Below, piece after piece: positions 24,295-33,263 of a DNA stretch of 64,000 bases. The notes beneath the pieces are model-generated. The model did no database searches, was not told the DNA's origin, and was given only the letters and a program-made list of their open reading frames with translations. The translations under genes were made by a program, and so were the position numbers. This DNA is from Amycolatopsis roodepoortensis (lineage in GTDB: Bacteria > Actinomycetota > Actinomycetes > Mycobacteriales > Pseudonocardiaceae). The DNA lies in the NCBI RefSeq assembly GCF_014873915.1, contig NZ_JADBEJ010000005.1, positions 496,001-560,000 on the forward strand. The letters run 5' to 3'. Within the stretch, counting starts at the first letter, position 1, and every line of letters starts with the position of its first letter.

Positions 24295-24504
24295 ATGACG
24301 CAACGGCTGTGGCTGGGACTGGCGGTCGTCTACGCGTGCACCGCGGTGGTCCAGCTCTACCTCCTCGCCAGCACCGGCGCCGTCTGGGCCGGGACCCTCA
24401 CCGCGGTCGGCTTCGCGGCGGCGCTCCTGTGCGTTCTCGCCGCCTGGAAGTCCTCCGACCGAAAACGGGACGATACGAGGGAAATCGACTCACCCCGGTC
24501 CTAG
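24295..24504 (+). CDS. Small membrane protein with two helices
   Basis: 69 residues from an ATG with GGGAG upstream. Two hydrophobic helices (LWLGLAVVYACTAVVQLYLL and WAGTLTAVGFAAALLCVLAAW) and a charged tail (KSSDRKRDDTREIDSPRS). It follows the LysR gene by 56 bp. No function known. The stop overlaps the opposite-strand AhpD-like gene stop by 4 bp. Confidence 0.55.
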   Translation: MTQRLWLGLAVVYACTAVVQLYLLASTGAVWAGTLTAVGFAAALLCVLAAWKSSDRKRDDTREIDSPRS

Positions 24505-25058
24505 GACCCGGGATAAGGGACGGCCCACGGCTCCTCTTCGAGCGCGACCGCGTTGGCGACGTTGGCGATCGTCCGGTACCAGCCGGCCAGCACGAGGAGT
24601 TCCAAGAGCAGTGGCGCCGGGAAGTGTTCGGCGAGCGCGGCCCACGTCTCGCCGGAAACCGTTGCGGTGTCGTGGAGTTCGTCGACGGCGCGGATCAGCG
24701 AACTATGCCGCTCCGACCAGACGGGATGCCCGGAGTCGCCCGACACGGTCGCTTCGAGCTGCTCCGGCGTCAAACCGACCACCGGCGCGAAAACCGCGGC
24801 GTGGACACCCCATTCGTAGCCGCATCCGGACCGGGCGGTCACCCGCGCGATGACGATTTCCCGGTCCAGCGCGGGTAATTCGCCGTGCGCGAGCAGGCCG
24901 GCGCCCAGGACGCGCATCCGCGAAGCCAGCTCGGGATGACGCTGCAGCAAGCGGAACAACGCCAGCGGTTCCCGCGCCACCCCGGGCGGCATCCATTTAC
25001 GGAGAGCCTGTTCGACATCCGCCTCGTACGGCGGGGCGAGTGGCGCGATCCGGGCCAT
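24501..25058 (-). CDS. Carboxymuconolactone decarboxylase/AhpD-like protein
   Basis: 185 residues from an ATG with GGAGG. The AhpD-like fold is suggested by LDREIVIARVTARSGCGYEWGVHAAVFAPVVGL and a C-terminal helix pair (LLLELLVLAGWYRTIANVANA). The canonical CxxC of AhpD is not intact (SGCGYEWGVH), so peroxidase-partner activity is uncertain and the family's broader carboxymuconolactone decarboxylase annotation is safer. It is divergent from an HxlR regulator with a strong dyad between them. Confidence 0.83.
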   Translation of the reverse strand: MARIAPLAPPYEADVEQALRKWMPPGVAREPLALFRLLQRHPELASRMRVLGAGLLAHGELPALDREIVIARVTARSGCGYEWGVHAAVFAPVVGLTPEQLEATVSGDSGHPVWSERHSSLIRAVDELHDTATVSGETWAALAEHFPAPLLLELLVLAGWYRTIANVANAVALEEEPWAVPYPGS

Positions 25059-25095
25059 GACCACCTCCAGTGCTTCGATTTCAGAACCACTATGC

Positions 25096-25114
25096 TGCTT
25101 CGAAAGTCGAAGCA
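25096..25114. promoter_or_regulatory. Putative HxlR operator
   Basis: Perfect inverted repeat TGCTTCGA-AAG-TCGAAGCA in the 68-bp gap between the AhpD-like and HxlR genes. A further copy of the half-site TGCTTCGA is at 25071-25078. The location fits autoregulation and control of the divergent gene. Confidence 0.65.
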
Positions 25115-25126
25115 CAAGGGGGTGCC

Positions 25127-25465
25127 ATGCCCGGCGAACCGATCCCGCGGCCCGGGCGGCCGGTCCGCGGCTCCGAAACCGGCCGTCCGCTCATGGCCGC
25201 GCTCGACCTGCTGGGACGCCGGTGGACCCTGCGGGTGATCTGGGAACTGCGCCAGGGCGACGTCGGCTTCCGCGAACTGCGGCGCCGCTGCGAACTCATG
25301 TCTTCGAGCGTGCTCGCCACCCGCCTCGCCGAACTCACCGAAGCCCGGATCGTCGAGACCGGCGGGGAGGGTTACCGCCTGACACCATTGGGCGAACGAC
25401 TCCTCGACGCGTTGCACCCGCTCGAAAAATGGGGCCTCGCCTGGGAGAAGGCGCTACGCGAGTGA
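25127..25465 (+). CDS. HxlR family transcriptional regulator
   Basis: 112 residues. The typical HxlR signature is present: ALDLLGRRWTLRVIWELRQGDVGFRELRRRCELMSSSVLATRLAELTEARIVE, followed by YRLTPLGERL. The ATG at 25127 has AAGGGGG upstream; longer open frame to 25070 is not supported. Probably regulates the divergent AhpD-like gene. Redox sensing is known for some HxlR members, but this protein lacks a clear conserved sensory cysteine apart from RRCEL. Confidence 0.9.
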   Translation: MPGEPIPRPGRPVRGSETGRPLMAALDLLGRRWTLRVIWELRQGDVGFRELRRRCELMSSSVLATRLAELTEARIVETGGEGYRLTPLGERLLDALHPLEKWGLAWEKALRE

Positions 25466-25694
25466 CCATGCACGATGATGTATCCCGCCGTTAACCGCAT
25501 CCGGTCTTGCCAGCCGCGAGGAGCGGCGTACCGTGAGAAGTACGTGAGGTTGAGTCCACCAGCCCGCGCGAACGACCCGCATGTCCGCGGCCCAGCACCT
25601 TGTCACAGGGCGACGCGGCGGCGAGTTGACTTGCGCAGCCGTTGTGCAGGCTTTCCCGTTGTCGTCTCGTCCCGGCTATCCGGGAGACAGCATC

Positions 25695-26135
25695 ATGACC
25701 GAACGCATTCCGTACACGCGGAGCAGCCGCGACGGCCCCTCTTTCCGCGCCGGCCTCCCCCTGACCATCCCGCGCCCGCGTCCCACGGCCGAGAACCTGC
25801 TGCGGGTCCGGCGGATCCGCTGGAACGAAGACCTGCTCGTCGTCGCCGCGGCCGGCGAGATCGACCTCGCCACCGCGGGACGCCTGGAACGCGCGCTTTC
25901 GGGCCGCCTGCCCGCCACCACGGTGCTCGACCTCAGCGAAGTCGGCTTCCTCGGAGTCGCCGGGCTACGGGTCATCGAATCCGCCGCGGCCCGCGCCCGC
26001 GCCGAGAACCGCACGACCGGGGTGGTCACGGACGCCCGCCCGGTACTGCGCCTGCTACAGCTGTTCGGCGTCGACAGCCGTATCCCCGTGTACCGGCACC
26101 TCGACCACGCGATCCTCGAAGTGCCGAACCGCTGA
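25695..26135 (+). CDS. STAS domain protein lacking the phosphorylatable serine
   Basis: 146 residues. The first 40 are a basic tail; residues 45-146 form a STAS domain (EIDLATAGRLERAL ... TTVLDLSEVGFLGVAGLRVIESAAARA). In anti-anti-sigma factors the equivalent position reads DSSG or DSTG; here it is LGVAG, so the kinase-accepting serine is missing. It could be constitutively active or bind another partner. Two more partner-switching genes follow within 1 kb. GGGAG precedes the ATG. Confidence 0.82.
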   Translation: MTERIPYTRSSRDGPSFRAGLPLTIPRPRPTAENLLRVRRIRWNEDLLVVAAAGEIDLATAGRLERALSGRLPATTVLDLSEVGFLGVAGLRVIESAAARARAENRTTGVVTDARPVLRLLQLFGVDSRIPVYRHLDHAILEVPNR

Positions 26136-26147
26136 GCCGCCGCCCGG

Positions 26148-26498
26148 TCAGGATCCGGCGAGCGGCAGGAGCGTGGACAATCCCGTCTTCGAAGCCAGCC
26201 GCCGGATCGTGGGCGACGGCAGGAAACTGAGGTCGACCCCCTGTGTGCTGCACCGATCGTTGATCCTGACCAGGGTCGCCAAACCCGTGGAATCGCAGAA
26301 CTCCACGGCTTCCAGGTCGACCACGAGCTTGCCCGGCGCGGGCTCCAGCGCGTCCTCGAAGGTCTCTTTGAGATCCTCAGAGGTTGTCAGGTCAATCTCG
26401 CCCGCCACCGCGATGACGACCTCGGCGCCATCGGGCCTGGCGACGGTCACCGAGAACGGGACCTCCCGGGTTTCGCCGTCTCCGCTCGTCACCGTCAT
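26148..26498 (-). CDS. Anti-anti-sigma factor (STAS domain)
   Basis: 116 residues, a single STAS domain with the intact phosphorylation site DSTG in VVDLEAVEFCDSTGLATLV. Such proteins bind an RsbW-type kinase/anti-sigma factor when dephosphorylated and release the sigma factor. Convergent with the other STAS gene (12-bp gap) and divergent from the HATPase gene, with about 150 bp between the latter two. Confidence 0.87.
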   Translation of the reverse strand: MTVTSGDGETREVPFSVTVARPDGAEVVIAVAGEIDLTTSEDLKETFEDALEPAPGKLVVDLEAVEFCDSTGLATLVRINDRCSTQGVDLSFLPSPTIRRLASKTGLSTLLPLAGS

Positions 26499-26649
26499 CC
26501 ACCCCTCACGATCGGTACGCGACAGTCTCGAACATATCCGATGGAGCCGCCCGCTCGCGCGGCACTCGTGTCCCGATGCCCGGCGGTGCCTTAGCCTTGT
26601 CGTTGGATCCGGCGGTCGTGGACCGCGGCGGACGACGAGGAGAAGCTTC

Positions 26650-27066
26650 GTGATGCCGATCGACGAGCCGGTGCGCGACGGCACCGACGAGCTAATCCTC
26701 GAGGTCGCCGCGGTAGCCGCACAGGCGGCCGCGTTACGGGACCTCCTGGCGAAATGGGCCCTCGGCCGGGGCCTCCCCCGGGAGCTGGCCGAAGATCTCA
26801 AGCTCACCGCCTACGAAGCGATGACGAACGTCGTCAAGCACGCGTACCCCGACGGCACCGAAGACAACGTCATGAGGGTGACCGCCGCCCACGACGACGG
26901 TCACGTCAGGATCAGCGTCGCCGACGAGGGCCGCTGGCGCGACGGACGTCGCCCGGACGGCGGACGCGGCCTGCCGATCATCCGCGCCTTCGCGCCGGAG
27001 GCGACGGTGACGAGCACGCCGACCGGGACCGTCGTCCGGCTCGCCTGGCCCTGCCCTTCCGCCTGA
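26650..27066 (+). CDS. RsbW-like serine kinase/anti-sigma factor (HATPase)
   Basis: 138 residues. GHKL ATPase motifs: N box EAMTNVVKHAY, G1 box region DEGRWRD and G2 box GGRGLPII. This is the form of anti-sigma factors that phosphorylate STAS proteins. Start is the GTG at 26650 with GAGGAG seven bases upstream; the ATG at 26653 is an alternative. The nearby STAS protein with the DSTG site is the likely partner. No sigma factor gene is visible close by. Confidence 0.85.
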   Translation: MMPIDEPVRDGTDELILEVAAVAAQAAALRDLLAKWALGRGLPRELAEDLKLTAYEAMTNVVKHAYPDGTEDNVMRVTAAHDDGHVRISVADEGRWRDGRRPDGGRGLPIIRAFAPEATVTSTPTGTVVRLAWPCPSA

Positions 27067-27083
27067 CCGGGCTCGGCCCGTCT

Positions 27084-27959
27084 TCACGAACGTCGCACCG
27101 CGTGCGCGGCCCACCGCCCATTGATGCGATGGACCTCGACGTCCCGTTCGTAACAGGCGGAAAGCCCCTCCCCGGTGAGGACCTCGTCGATCGGGCCCGC
27201 GCCGGTGACCTTGCCGCGACGCACCATCAGGGCGTGCGTGGCCGTCGCCGGGATCTCCTCCAGATGATGCGTCACGGTGACCGTCGCCAGCTCCGGCTGG
27301 GCCAGCGTCAAGTTCTCCAGCGCCATCAGGAGATCCTCGCGGCCGGGCAGGTCGAGACCGGCGAACGGCTCGTCCAGCAGGAGCAGCAGCGGGTCGGCCA
27401 TGAGCGCCCTGGCGAGCCGGACCCGGGCGCGCTCGCCCTGCGAGCAGACGTGCACGGGCCGGTCGCGCAGTTCGGTGCAGCCGACCAGTTCGAGCAGTTT
27501 CGCCGCCTTGTCCCTGGCCGCGTCGTCGTAGCGGTCCCACAGCGGCAGCACGCTTCCGCTGAACCCGGTCAGCACCACCGTGTGCGCGTCGTGGTTCTCC
27601 GCGTCCGGCAGCCGCTGCTTCGCCCCGACGAAGCCGATATGCGTCCGCACGTCACGCAGGTCGACCGCGCCCATCCGGTGGCCGAGCACGACTGCCGTTC
27701 CCGCGCTGGGGAACCGCTGGGTCGAGGCCACCGAAAGGATCGTGGACTTCCCGGCCCCGTTGCGGCCCAGGACCACCCAGCGCTGGCCGTACTCCACCCG
27801 CCAGTCGACGTCCGACACGAGCGGCGTACGGCCGACGTGGACCTCGACGCCGGACAGCTCCAGCGCCGGTCCGTCGAGGTTCGGCTGCACGAAGACGGGC
27901 TTGGTCACGCGGTTCATGATCGCAGGACGCGTGCCGGGGGCCCGCCTGGGTCCGATCAT
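27084..27959 (-). CDS. ABC transporter ATP-binding protein
   Basis: 291 residues. Walker A GRNGAGKST, Q-loop region, signature CSQGERARVRLARAL (variant of LSGGQ, with C in place of L), Walker B LLLLLDEPFAGLD and a His switch (VTVTHHLEE). This pattern is the ModF/YheS-like ABC ATPase form rather than an importer. The ATG at 27959 overlaps the stop of the upstream reductase gene by 4 bp; the ATG at 27917 is an alternative start. No permease gene is adjacent, so the partner is unknown. Confidence 0.83.
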   Translation of the reverse strand: MIGPRRAPGTRPAIMNRVTKPVFVQPNLDGPALELSGVEVHVGRTPLVSDVDWRVEYGQRWVVLGRNGAGKSTILSVASTQRFPSAGTAVVLGHRMGAVDLRDVRTHIGFVGAKQRLPDAENHDAHTVVLTGFSGSVLPLWDRYDDAARDKAAKLLELVGCTELRDRPVHVCSQGERARVRLARALMADPLLLLLDEPFAGLDLPGREDLLMALENLTLAQPELATVTVTHHLEEIPATATHALMVRRGKVTGAGPIDEVLTGEGLSACYERDVEVHRINGRWAAHAVRRS

Positions 27960-28531
27960 CGGATGACGTCGTAGACCAGCTTCTGGACACCGTTGCCGTA
28001 GGCCTCGCTCTCGACCAGCTTGAGGTTCTGCTTGTCCTTGTCGGTGTCGCTGAACAGCTTCTTGCCCGCACCGAGCAGGACCGGGAACAGCAGCAGGTGG
28101 TAGCGGTCGATCAGCCCGGCGTCGGCGAGGTTCCGGTTGAGTTCCGCGCTGCCGTGGATGATGATCGGCCCGCCCTCGGTCTCCTTCAGCTTCGCGACGT
28201 CGTCGAGCGAACGCAGGATGGTGGTCTCGCCCCAGTTGCCGACTAGGTCCTCCTCCCTCAGCGTGGTCGAGACGACGTACTTCGGCATCGCGTTGTACTC
28301 GGCGAACTCCTCGGTCATACCGGGCCACACCGGCGAGAACGCCTCGTAGCTGGCCCGGCCCATCATCATCGCGGTGGCCTCGCCCTGCTCACGCCCCTTG
28401 AGCTCGTAGGCCGCTTCGTCGAACTCGATACCGTCGAAGGTCCAGCCGGAGTTGCGGTAGCCCGGCTCCCCGCCGGGGCCTTCGACGACGCCGTCGAGCG
28501 AGACGAACGCGGTGGCGATCAGGGTGCGCAT
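27956..28531 (-). CDS. Dihydrofolate reductase family protein (RibD C-terminal-like)
   Basis: 191 residues. It has the usual N-terminus (MRTLIATAFVSLDGVVEGPGG) and a DHFR-like core with MMMGRASYEAFSPVWPG, KYVVSTTLRE and GGPIIIHGSAELNRNL, as in the large group of uncharacterised RibD_C proteins. These are NADPH-dependent reductases of unknown substrate. AAGGAG precedes the ATG. Translationally coupled to the ABC ATPase. Confidence 0.87.
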   Translation of the reverse strand: MRTLIATAFVSLDGVVEGPGGEPGYRNSGWTFDGIEFDEAAYELKGREQGEATAMMMGRASYEAFSPVWPGMTEEFAEYNAMPKYVVSTTLREEDLVGNWGETTILRSLDDVAKLKETEGGPIIIHGSAELNRNLADAGLIDRYHLLLFPVLLGAGKKLFSDTDKDKQNLKLVESEAYGNGVQKLVYDVIR

Positions 28532-28617
28532 CTGGTTTCTCCTTGGTGGTTCCGAACTGCTTTCGACACTGCGTCGTCCGGGGCACGACGGATTCGACAC
28601 GGCGCCGGAAAAAAGTT

Positions 28618-29289
28618 TCAGCCTTCGGCGTCGCGGACGAGCAGGGCGATCTGCACCCGGTTCTCGACGCCGAGTTTCGCGAGCATGCTGCTCGTGTGCG
28701 CCTTCACCGTCGCGACGGTGATGTCCAGCCTCCGCGCGACGTCGGTGTTGGACAAGCCCTCCGCGATGGCGTTCGCGGTCTCGCGTTCACGGTCGGTCAG
28801 GGTGGCCAGCAGGTCGCGGGCGGTCTCCCGGGACGCCCGGCGCGCGTCGGACGAGTGCGGCCCGGTGGCCGCGGCGATCAGCCGGGACGTCGCGGCGGGC
28901 GAGAGCGCGGGTTCGCCGGTCGCGACCGTCCGGATCGCCGCGAGGATCCGGGGCGGCGGCGTGTCCTTGAGGAGGAATCCGAGCGCCCCGACGCGCAGCG
29001 CGCCCAGCACCATCTCGTCCGAGTCGAACGTCGTGAGCACCAGGATCCGGGGCGGTTCCGGCAGCCGGAGGATCTCCTCGGTCGCGCTCAGCCCGTCGCG
29101 CCCAGGCATCCGGACGTCCATCAGGACGACGTCGGGCCGCTGCTCCCCCACCACGGTCACCGCCGCGTCGCCGTCGGCGGCCTCGCCGACCACGACGAGG
29201 TCGGGCTCGCCGTCGACAATGAGCCGCAGCGCCATCCGCACCAGGTGCTCGTCGTCGACGAGGACGACCCGCACCCGCTCGTTGCCCAT
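28618..29289 (-). CDS. NarL/FixJ family response regulator
   Basis: 223 residues. Receiver domain (1-120) with phosphoacceptor Asp58 (VVLMDVRMPGRDG), Lys in FLLKDTPP, and a C-terminal LuxR-type HTH (LTDRERETANAIAEGLSNTDVARRLDITVATVKAHTSSMLAKLG). It directly follows the histidine kinase gene with no spacing. The output genes are unknown. Confidence 0.93.
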   Translation of the reverse strand: MGNERVRVVLVDDEHLVRMALRLIVDGEPDLVVVGEAADGDAAVTVVGEQRPDVVLMDVRMPGRDGLSATEEILRLPEPPRILVLTTFDSDEMVLGALRVGALGFLLKDTPPPRILAAIRTVATGEPALSPAATSRLIAAATGPHSSDARRASRETARDLLATLTDRERETANAIAEGLSNTDVARRLDITVATVKAHTSSMLAKLGVENRVQIALLVRDAEG

Positions 29290-30468
29290 TCACTCGCTCC
29301 CTTCGCGGACCGGCCACGGCAGCCGCGCGGTGAGGACGAATCCGCCGCCTGGTTCCGTGTGGTGGTCCAGTTCGCCGCCTGCCAGCCCCACCCGCTCGGA
29401 GAGGCCGAGCAGCCCGAAACCCGAGGCGGGCGGCCCCGCGACCGCCCGCGCCGCACCGGAATCCCGGATCGTCGCCCGCACGCCGTCCCCGGCCTCCCCC
29501 TCGACGGTGACGGCCACGCTCGCCCCCGGCGCGTGTTTGCCCGCGTTCGTCAGGCCCTCCTGAACGACCCGGTAGACGGTTCTCGCGATCGCGTCGGGTG
29601 GCTCAGCCGGGATCGTGGCCGTCAAGGTGACGTCCAGCCCCAGTGCCCGCGCGTCCGCGACCAGCGCCGGCAGGTCCGCGAGCGAAGGCTGCGGTGGTTC
29701 CAGCTCCTCCGGGCTCGCCCTCAGCACGCCGAGGACGTCCCGCAGTTCCTCCAGCGCCTGATGGGAGCCGTCGGCGATCCCGCGGGCCAGCTCCGCGACC
29801 TGGTCGGCGGGCAGATCCGGGCGGTGCCCCAGCACTCCCGCCTGCATCGCGACCAGCGAAACCCGGTGCGCGAGGACGTCGTGCATCTCGCGGGCGATCC
29901 GGTGCCGCTCCATGATCCGGGCCTCGGCCGCCCGTGCGGCCTGCTCGCGTTCCGCGCTTTCGACCTGGTGCCGCAGGGAACGCACCTCCTCCCGGCGTGC
30001 CCCGATCGCGGCGCCCACGGCCACCACGATGCCCACCAGCAAGGTGGGAAGGCTGATGATCAGCCACAACGGCCCCGGCGCCTCGCGCTGCGGATAGAGG
30101 CCGGCCGTCAGCACCGCCGTGACCACCGACAACACCGCCACGAACGCCGTTTCGGCCGGTCGCCGCCGGGTGGCCAGCGAACACAGGGCCAGTAACGCCG
30201 CGCCCGCCGCCAGCACCGAAGCCATCGTGGCGAGATTGACCGCGGTCGTGATCACGACCGGGAAGCGACGGCGCCACGGAAGGACGATCAGGCAGGCGAG
30301 CGCGATCAGCGGATCTCCGGTGATCAGCCAGTCGACCCTCGGTCCCGCCGCGCCCACCGGCAGCTGCGACGCCGTGACGAGCCAGAGCAGCACGCCCAGC
30401 CCGGCCGCGGCGAGCAGGCGCCAGGCCTCTCCCCACACACGAACGGGCGGCCGGGCATCGGTGATCAC
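29290..30468 (-). CDS. Sensor histidine kinase (HisKA_3 type)
   Basis: 392 residues from a GTG. Five or six membrane helices (about 15-165), coiled linker, dimerisation helix with phosphoacceptor His in RIAREMHDVLAHRVS, and an HATPase domain (VVQEGLTNAGKHAPG, GFGLLGLSERVGLAGG). Partner of the response regulator immediately downstream. The signal is unknown; the membrane part lacks an obvious extracellular domain. Confidence 0.9.
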   Translation of the reverse strand: MITDARPPVRVWGEAWRLLAAAGLGVLLWLVTASQLPVGAAGPRVDWLITGDPLIALACLIVLPWRRRFPVVITTAVNLATMASVLAAGAALLALCSLATRRRPAETAFVAVLSVVTAVLTAGLYPQREAPGPLWLIISLPTLLVGIVVAVGAAIGARREEVRSLRHQVESAEREQAARAAEARIMERHRIAREMHDVLAHRVSLVAMQAGVLGHRPDLPADQVAELARGIADGSHQALEELRDVLGVLRASPEELEPPQPSLADLPALVADARALGLDVTLTATIPAEPPDAIARTVYRVVQEGLTNAGKHAPGASVAVTVEGEAGDGVRATIRDSGAARAVAGPPASGFGLLGLSERVGLAGGELDHHTEPGGGFVLTARLPWPVREGSE

Positions 30469-30625
30469 CGGCCCATCATGGTCGACCGGCTCGCGGCGGC
30501 GCAGCCGGACACAGGACGATCCGGGGCTCGACTTTGGTCGGAGGCCACGCGCGACGCGCTGCCGATGTGCACCCCGATCACGCGGGCGAAGCTGGGACCC
30601 GACCGAAGACCAGGAGGTAGGAAGC

Positions 30626-30859
30626 ATGACCAAGGGCGGCTATCTGGGGCTGCAGATCGTCGGGATGGTGGCCATCGCCGTCTTCGCGCAGGCCGCCATC
30701 CGCAGCCTTTTCGATCATTCCGCGACCCAGTTGTGGGGCGCGTTCGACTGGGTACCCGGTGACTGGGGCGGCAGGTTGCTCGTGTTCCTGCTGCTCGTGG
30801 CCGCGGGAACGGTGCTGGCGGGCTGGGCGCATGATCGCGGCAAGCAAGCGCCCCGCTAG
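30626..30859 (+). CDS. Small membrane protein with two helices
   Basis: 77 residues from an ATG with AGGAGG. Two hydrophobic helices (GLQIVGMVAIAVFAQAAIRSLF and GGRLLVFLLLVAAGTVLAGWAH) around a WGAFDWVPGDW loop. No known function. It is divergent from the two-component system by 157 bp and followed by the LuxR gene. Confidence 0.6.
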   Translation: MTKGGYLGLQIVGMVAIAVFAQAAIRSLFDHSATQLWGAFDWVPGDWGGRLLVFLLLVAAGTVLAGWAHDRGKQAPR

Positions 30860-30947
30860 GAGGTCGGCGGTCCGCTAGTATCCGCAGCCGGGCGCTTTCC
30901 GTCTACATCGGACGGAGCGCGGGGTCCGGTCGACGGCGGGAGAATGC

Positions 30948-33260
30948 ATGGCGGACGGAGTTGGCTCGCTTGCGGGGTGGTCCGCCGATCCCACCGAAGT
31001 GACCAGCTACGTGGGCCGCGACGCCGAGACCGGTGAAGCGCGGCGCCTGCTGAACGCGTCGTCGCTGGTCACGCTGACCGGGCCGGGCGGTGTGGGCAAG
31101 ACTCGGCTGGCGTGGCGGGTCGCCGCCGCCCACCACGAGGCGACCGGCGACGAGGTCGCGTTCGTGTCGCTGGCCGAGCTGCGGGAACCGGCGTTGCTCG
31201 TGCCGACCGTGGCGAACGTCCTCGGCTTCGGTGACCGCTCGGCGAAACCGGCCATCGAGGTGGTCGTCGAGGCACTGCAGGCCAGCCGATTGCTGCTGGT
31301 GCTGGACAACTGTGAGCATCTGGTCGACAGCTGCGCCTGGTTCGCCGACACCGTCGTCAGGGCCTGCCCTCAGGTGACCGTGCTGGCCACGAGCAGGCAG
31401 TCGCTGGGGGTGGCGGGTGAACGGGTCCTGCCGGTGCCACCGCTGGCGATCCCGGAGCAGGGCGACTCCTTCGAACGCGTCACGAACGACGAGTCCGTGC
31501 GGCTGTTCGTGGACCGCGCGACCGCGGTCGCGCCGTCGTTCCGGCTCACCGAGGAGGACGCCGAACCGCTGATCCGCCTGTGCCGCAGGCTGGACGGGCT
31601 GCCGCTGGCCATCGAACTGGCGGCCGTCCGCGCGCGGGCGTTGTCCCTGCGCCAGCTGGCCGACCGCCTCGACCGGCAGTTCTCCGTGCTCACGAAGGAC
31701 CGGCGGGGACGGCCGGAGCGGCACGAGACCATGCGGGCCCTCATCGACTGGAGCCACGACCTGTGCACGGGGCCCGAACGGCTGCTGTGGGCACGCGCGT
31801 CGGTGTTCTCCGGCAGCTTCGACCTCGACGCCGCCGAACAGGTCTGTTCCGGCGGCGAACTGCCGCGCGAACGGGTCCTCGAAGTCGTCGACGGGCTGCT
31901 CGACAAGTCCATCCTGCTGCGCGAGGAGTACCCCGGCGGCGTGCGGTACCGCATGCTGGAATCGGTGCGCGAGTACGGCGTCGACCGGCTCACCGAGACG
32001 GGCGGGACGGCGGAGTTCCGGAAACGGCACCGGGACTGGTTCGCCGAGCTCGCCGGCCGGTACGCCGCCGAATGGCTGGAGACCGATCAGCTCGGCTGGA
32101 TCGGACGGCTGCGCCGCGAACACGCGAACCTCCGGGTCGCCCTCGACTACTGCACCGGCGCTCCCGAAGACGCGGTCATCGGGTTGCGGATGCTGCGTGA
32201 CGTCAAGGAGTTCTGGATCGTCCGCGGGCTGAACACCGAAGGCCGGATGTGGGTCCGCCGTCTCGACGAGGCCGCCGCGCCGGGTGTGCCCGGGCGGGCA
32301 CACGTGCTGTGGCTCTCCGGTTTCCTCGCCCTGGTGCAAGGAGACCTTCCCGCCCACCGGTGCATGCTGGAGCGGGCGGCCGCCGAAGCCGAGACCAGTG
32401 GTGACGAACTCGCCGCCGCGTACGTGCTCCACGTCCGGGCCTACGCCGCGCTGATCGGCAACGACATGGCCGAGGCGGCACGCCTGTTCGGCACGGCCAT
32501 CGACCTGTTCCGCGCACACGGCGACGAAGGCGGGGACCTCTGGGCGAGTTACAACCATGGGCTGGCCATCTGGCTGAACGGCGACATCGACCGCGGCCGG
32601 GCGGTGCTCGCGGAAGCCGTCGAACGCTGCGAGCGGCAGGGCGAGGTCTTCTGGCGGGGCTGGGCGCTGTGGTCGCGCGCCGCCGCCGAGTACCTCCAAG
32701 GTGATCTCGCGGTGGCGAGCCGCTGCTGTGAACAGGTCCTGCGCCTGCACGCCCGCGTGGACGACCGCGTCGTCGTCGGGTTCACGCTCACCGTGCTGGC
32801 GGGCTGCGCGGCCCGTACCGGACGACCCAACCGGGCCGCGATCCTGCAGGGCGCGTCGATGAACGTCTGGCGCACGGTGGGCGCGTGGCCGACGCGCTAC
32901 GAGGCGTTCACCGAACCACTGCTCGCCGACACCGAGGTCGTGACGACAGCCCTGGGCTGGGAAGTCGCGGTCAAGGAGTTCGCCGACGGCGCCGCGATGC
33001 CCACCCGGGACGCCATCGCGTACGCCCTCGAAGAACGGTCCCCCGAGCCGCGGAACCAGGCCGCGCAGGTGCTCACCAAACGCGAGACCGAGATCGCGCA
33101 CGTGGTCGCCGAGGGGCTGACGAACCAGGAGATCGCCGACCGGCTGGGCATCGCCCGGCGGACGGTGGACACCCATATCGACCACATCCTCACCAAACTC
33201 GGCTACTCCAACCGCGTCCAGGTCGCCACGTGGGTGACCCGGGCCGCGGAATCCGCCTGA
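30948..33260 (+). CDS. Large LuxR-family regulator with NB-ARC-type ATPase (AfsR/SARP-like LAL)
   Basis: 770 residues. Walker A GPGGVGKTRL at 45-54, Walker B LLLVLDNCEH, a long TPR-like helical middle (about 330-680), and a C-terminal LuxR HTH (LTKRETEIAHVVAEGLTNQEIADRLGIARRTVDTHIDHILTKLG). Such proteins are ATP-dependent regulators of antibiotic or catabolic genes. Target genes are not evident; the nearest is the small membrane protein upstream. Confidence 0.9.
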   Translation: MADGVGSLAGWSADPTEVTSYVGRDAETGEARRLLNASSLVTLTGPGGVGKTRLAWRVAAAHHEATGDEVAFVSLAELREPALLVPTVANVLGFGDRSAKPAIEVVVEALQASRLLLVLDNCEHLVDSCAWFADTVVRACPQVTVLATSRQSLGVAGERVLPVPPLAIPEQGDSFERVTNDESVRLFVDRATAVAPSFRLTEEDAEPLIRLCRRLDGLPLAIELAAVRARALSLRQLADRLDRQFSVLTKDRRGRPERHETMRALIDWSHDLCTGPERLLWARASVFSGSFDLDAAEQVCSGGELPRERVLEVVDGLLDKSILLREEYPGGVRYRMLESVREYGVDRLTETGGTAEFRKRHRDWFAELAGRYAAEWLETDQLGWIGRLRREHANLRVALDYCTGAPEDAVIGLRMLRDVKEFWIVRGLNTEGRMWVRRLDEAAAPGVPGRAHVLWLSGFLALVQGDLPAHRCMLERAAAEAETSGDELAAAYVLHVRAYAALIGNDMAEAARLFGTAIDLFRAHGDEGGDLWASYNHGLAIWLNGDIDRGRAVLAEAVERCERQGEVFWRGWALWSRAAAEYLQGDLAVASRCCEQVLRLHARVDDRVVVGFTLTVLAGCAARTGRPNRAAILQGASMNVWRTVGAWPTRYEAFTEPLLADTEVVTTALGWEVAVKEFADGAAMPTRDAIAYALEERSPEPRNQAAQVLTKRETEIAHVVAEGLTNQEIADRLGIARRTVDTHIDHILTKLGYSNRVQVATWVTRAAESA

Positions 33261-33263
33261 CGC

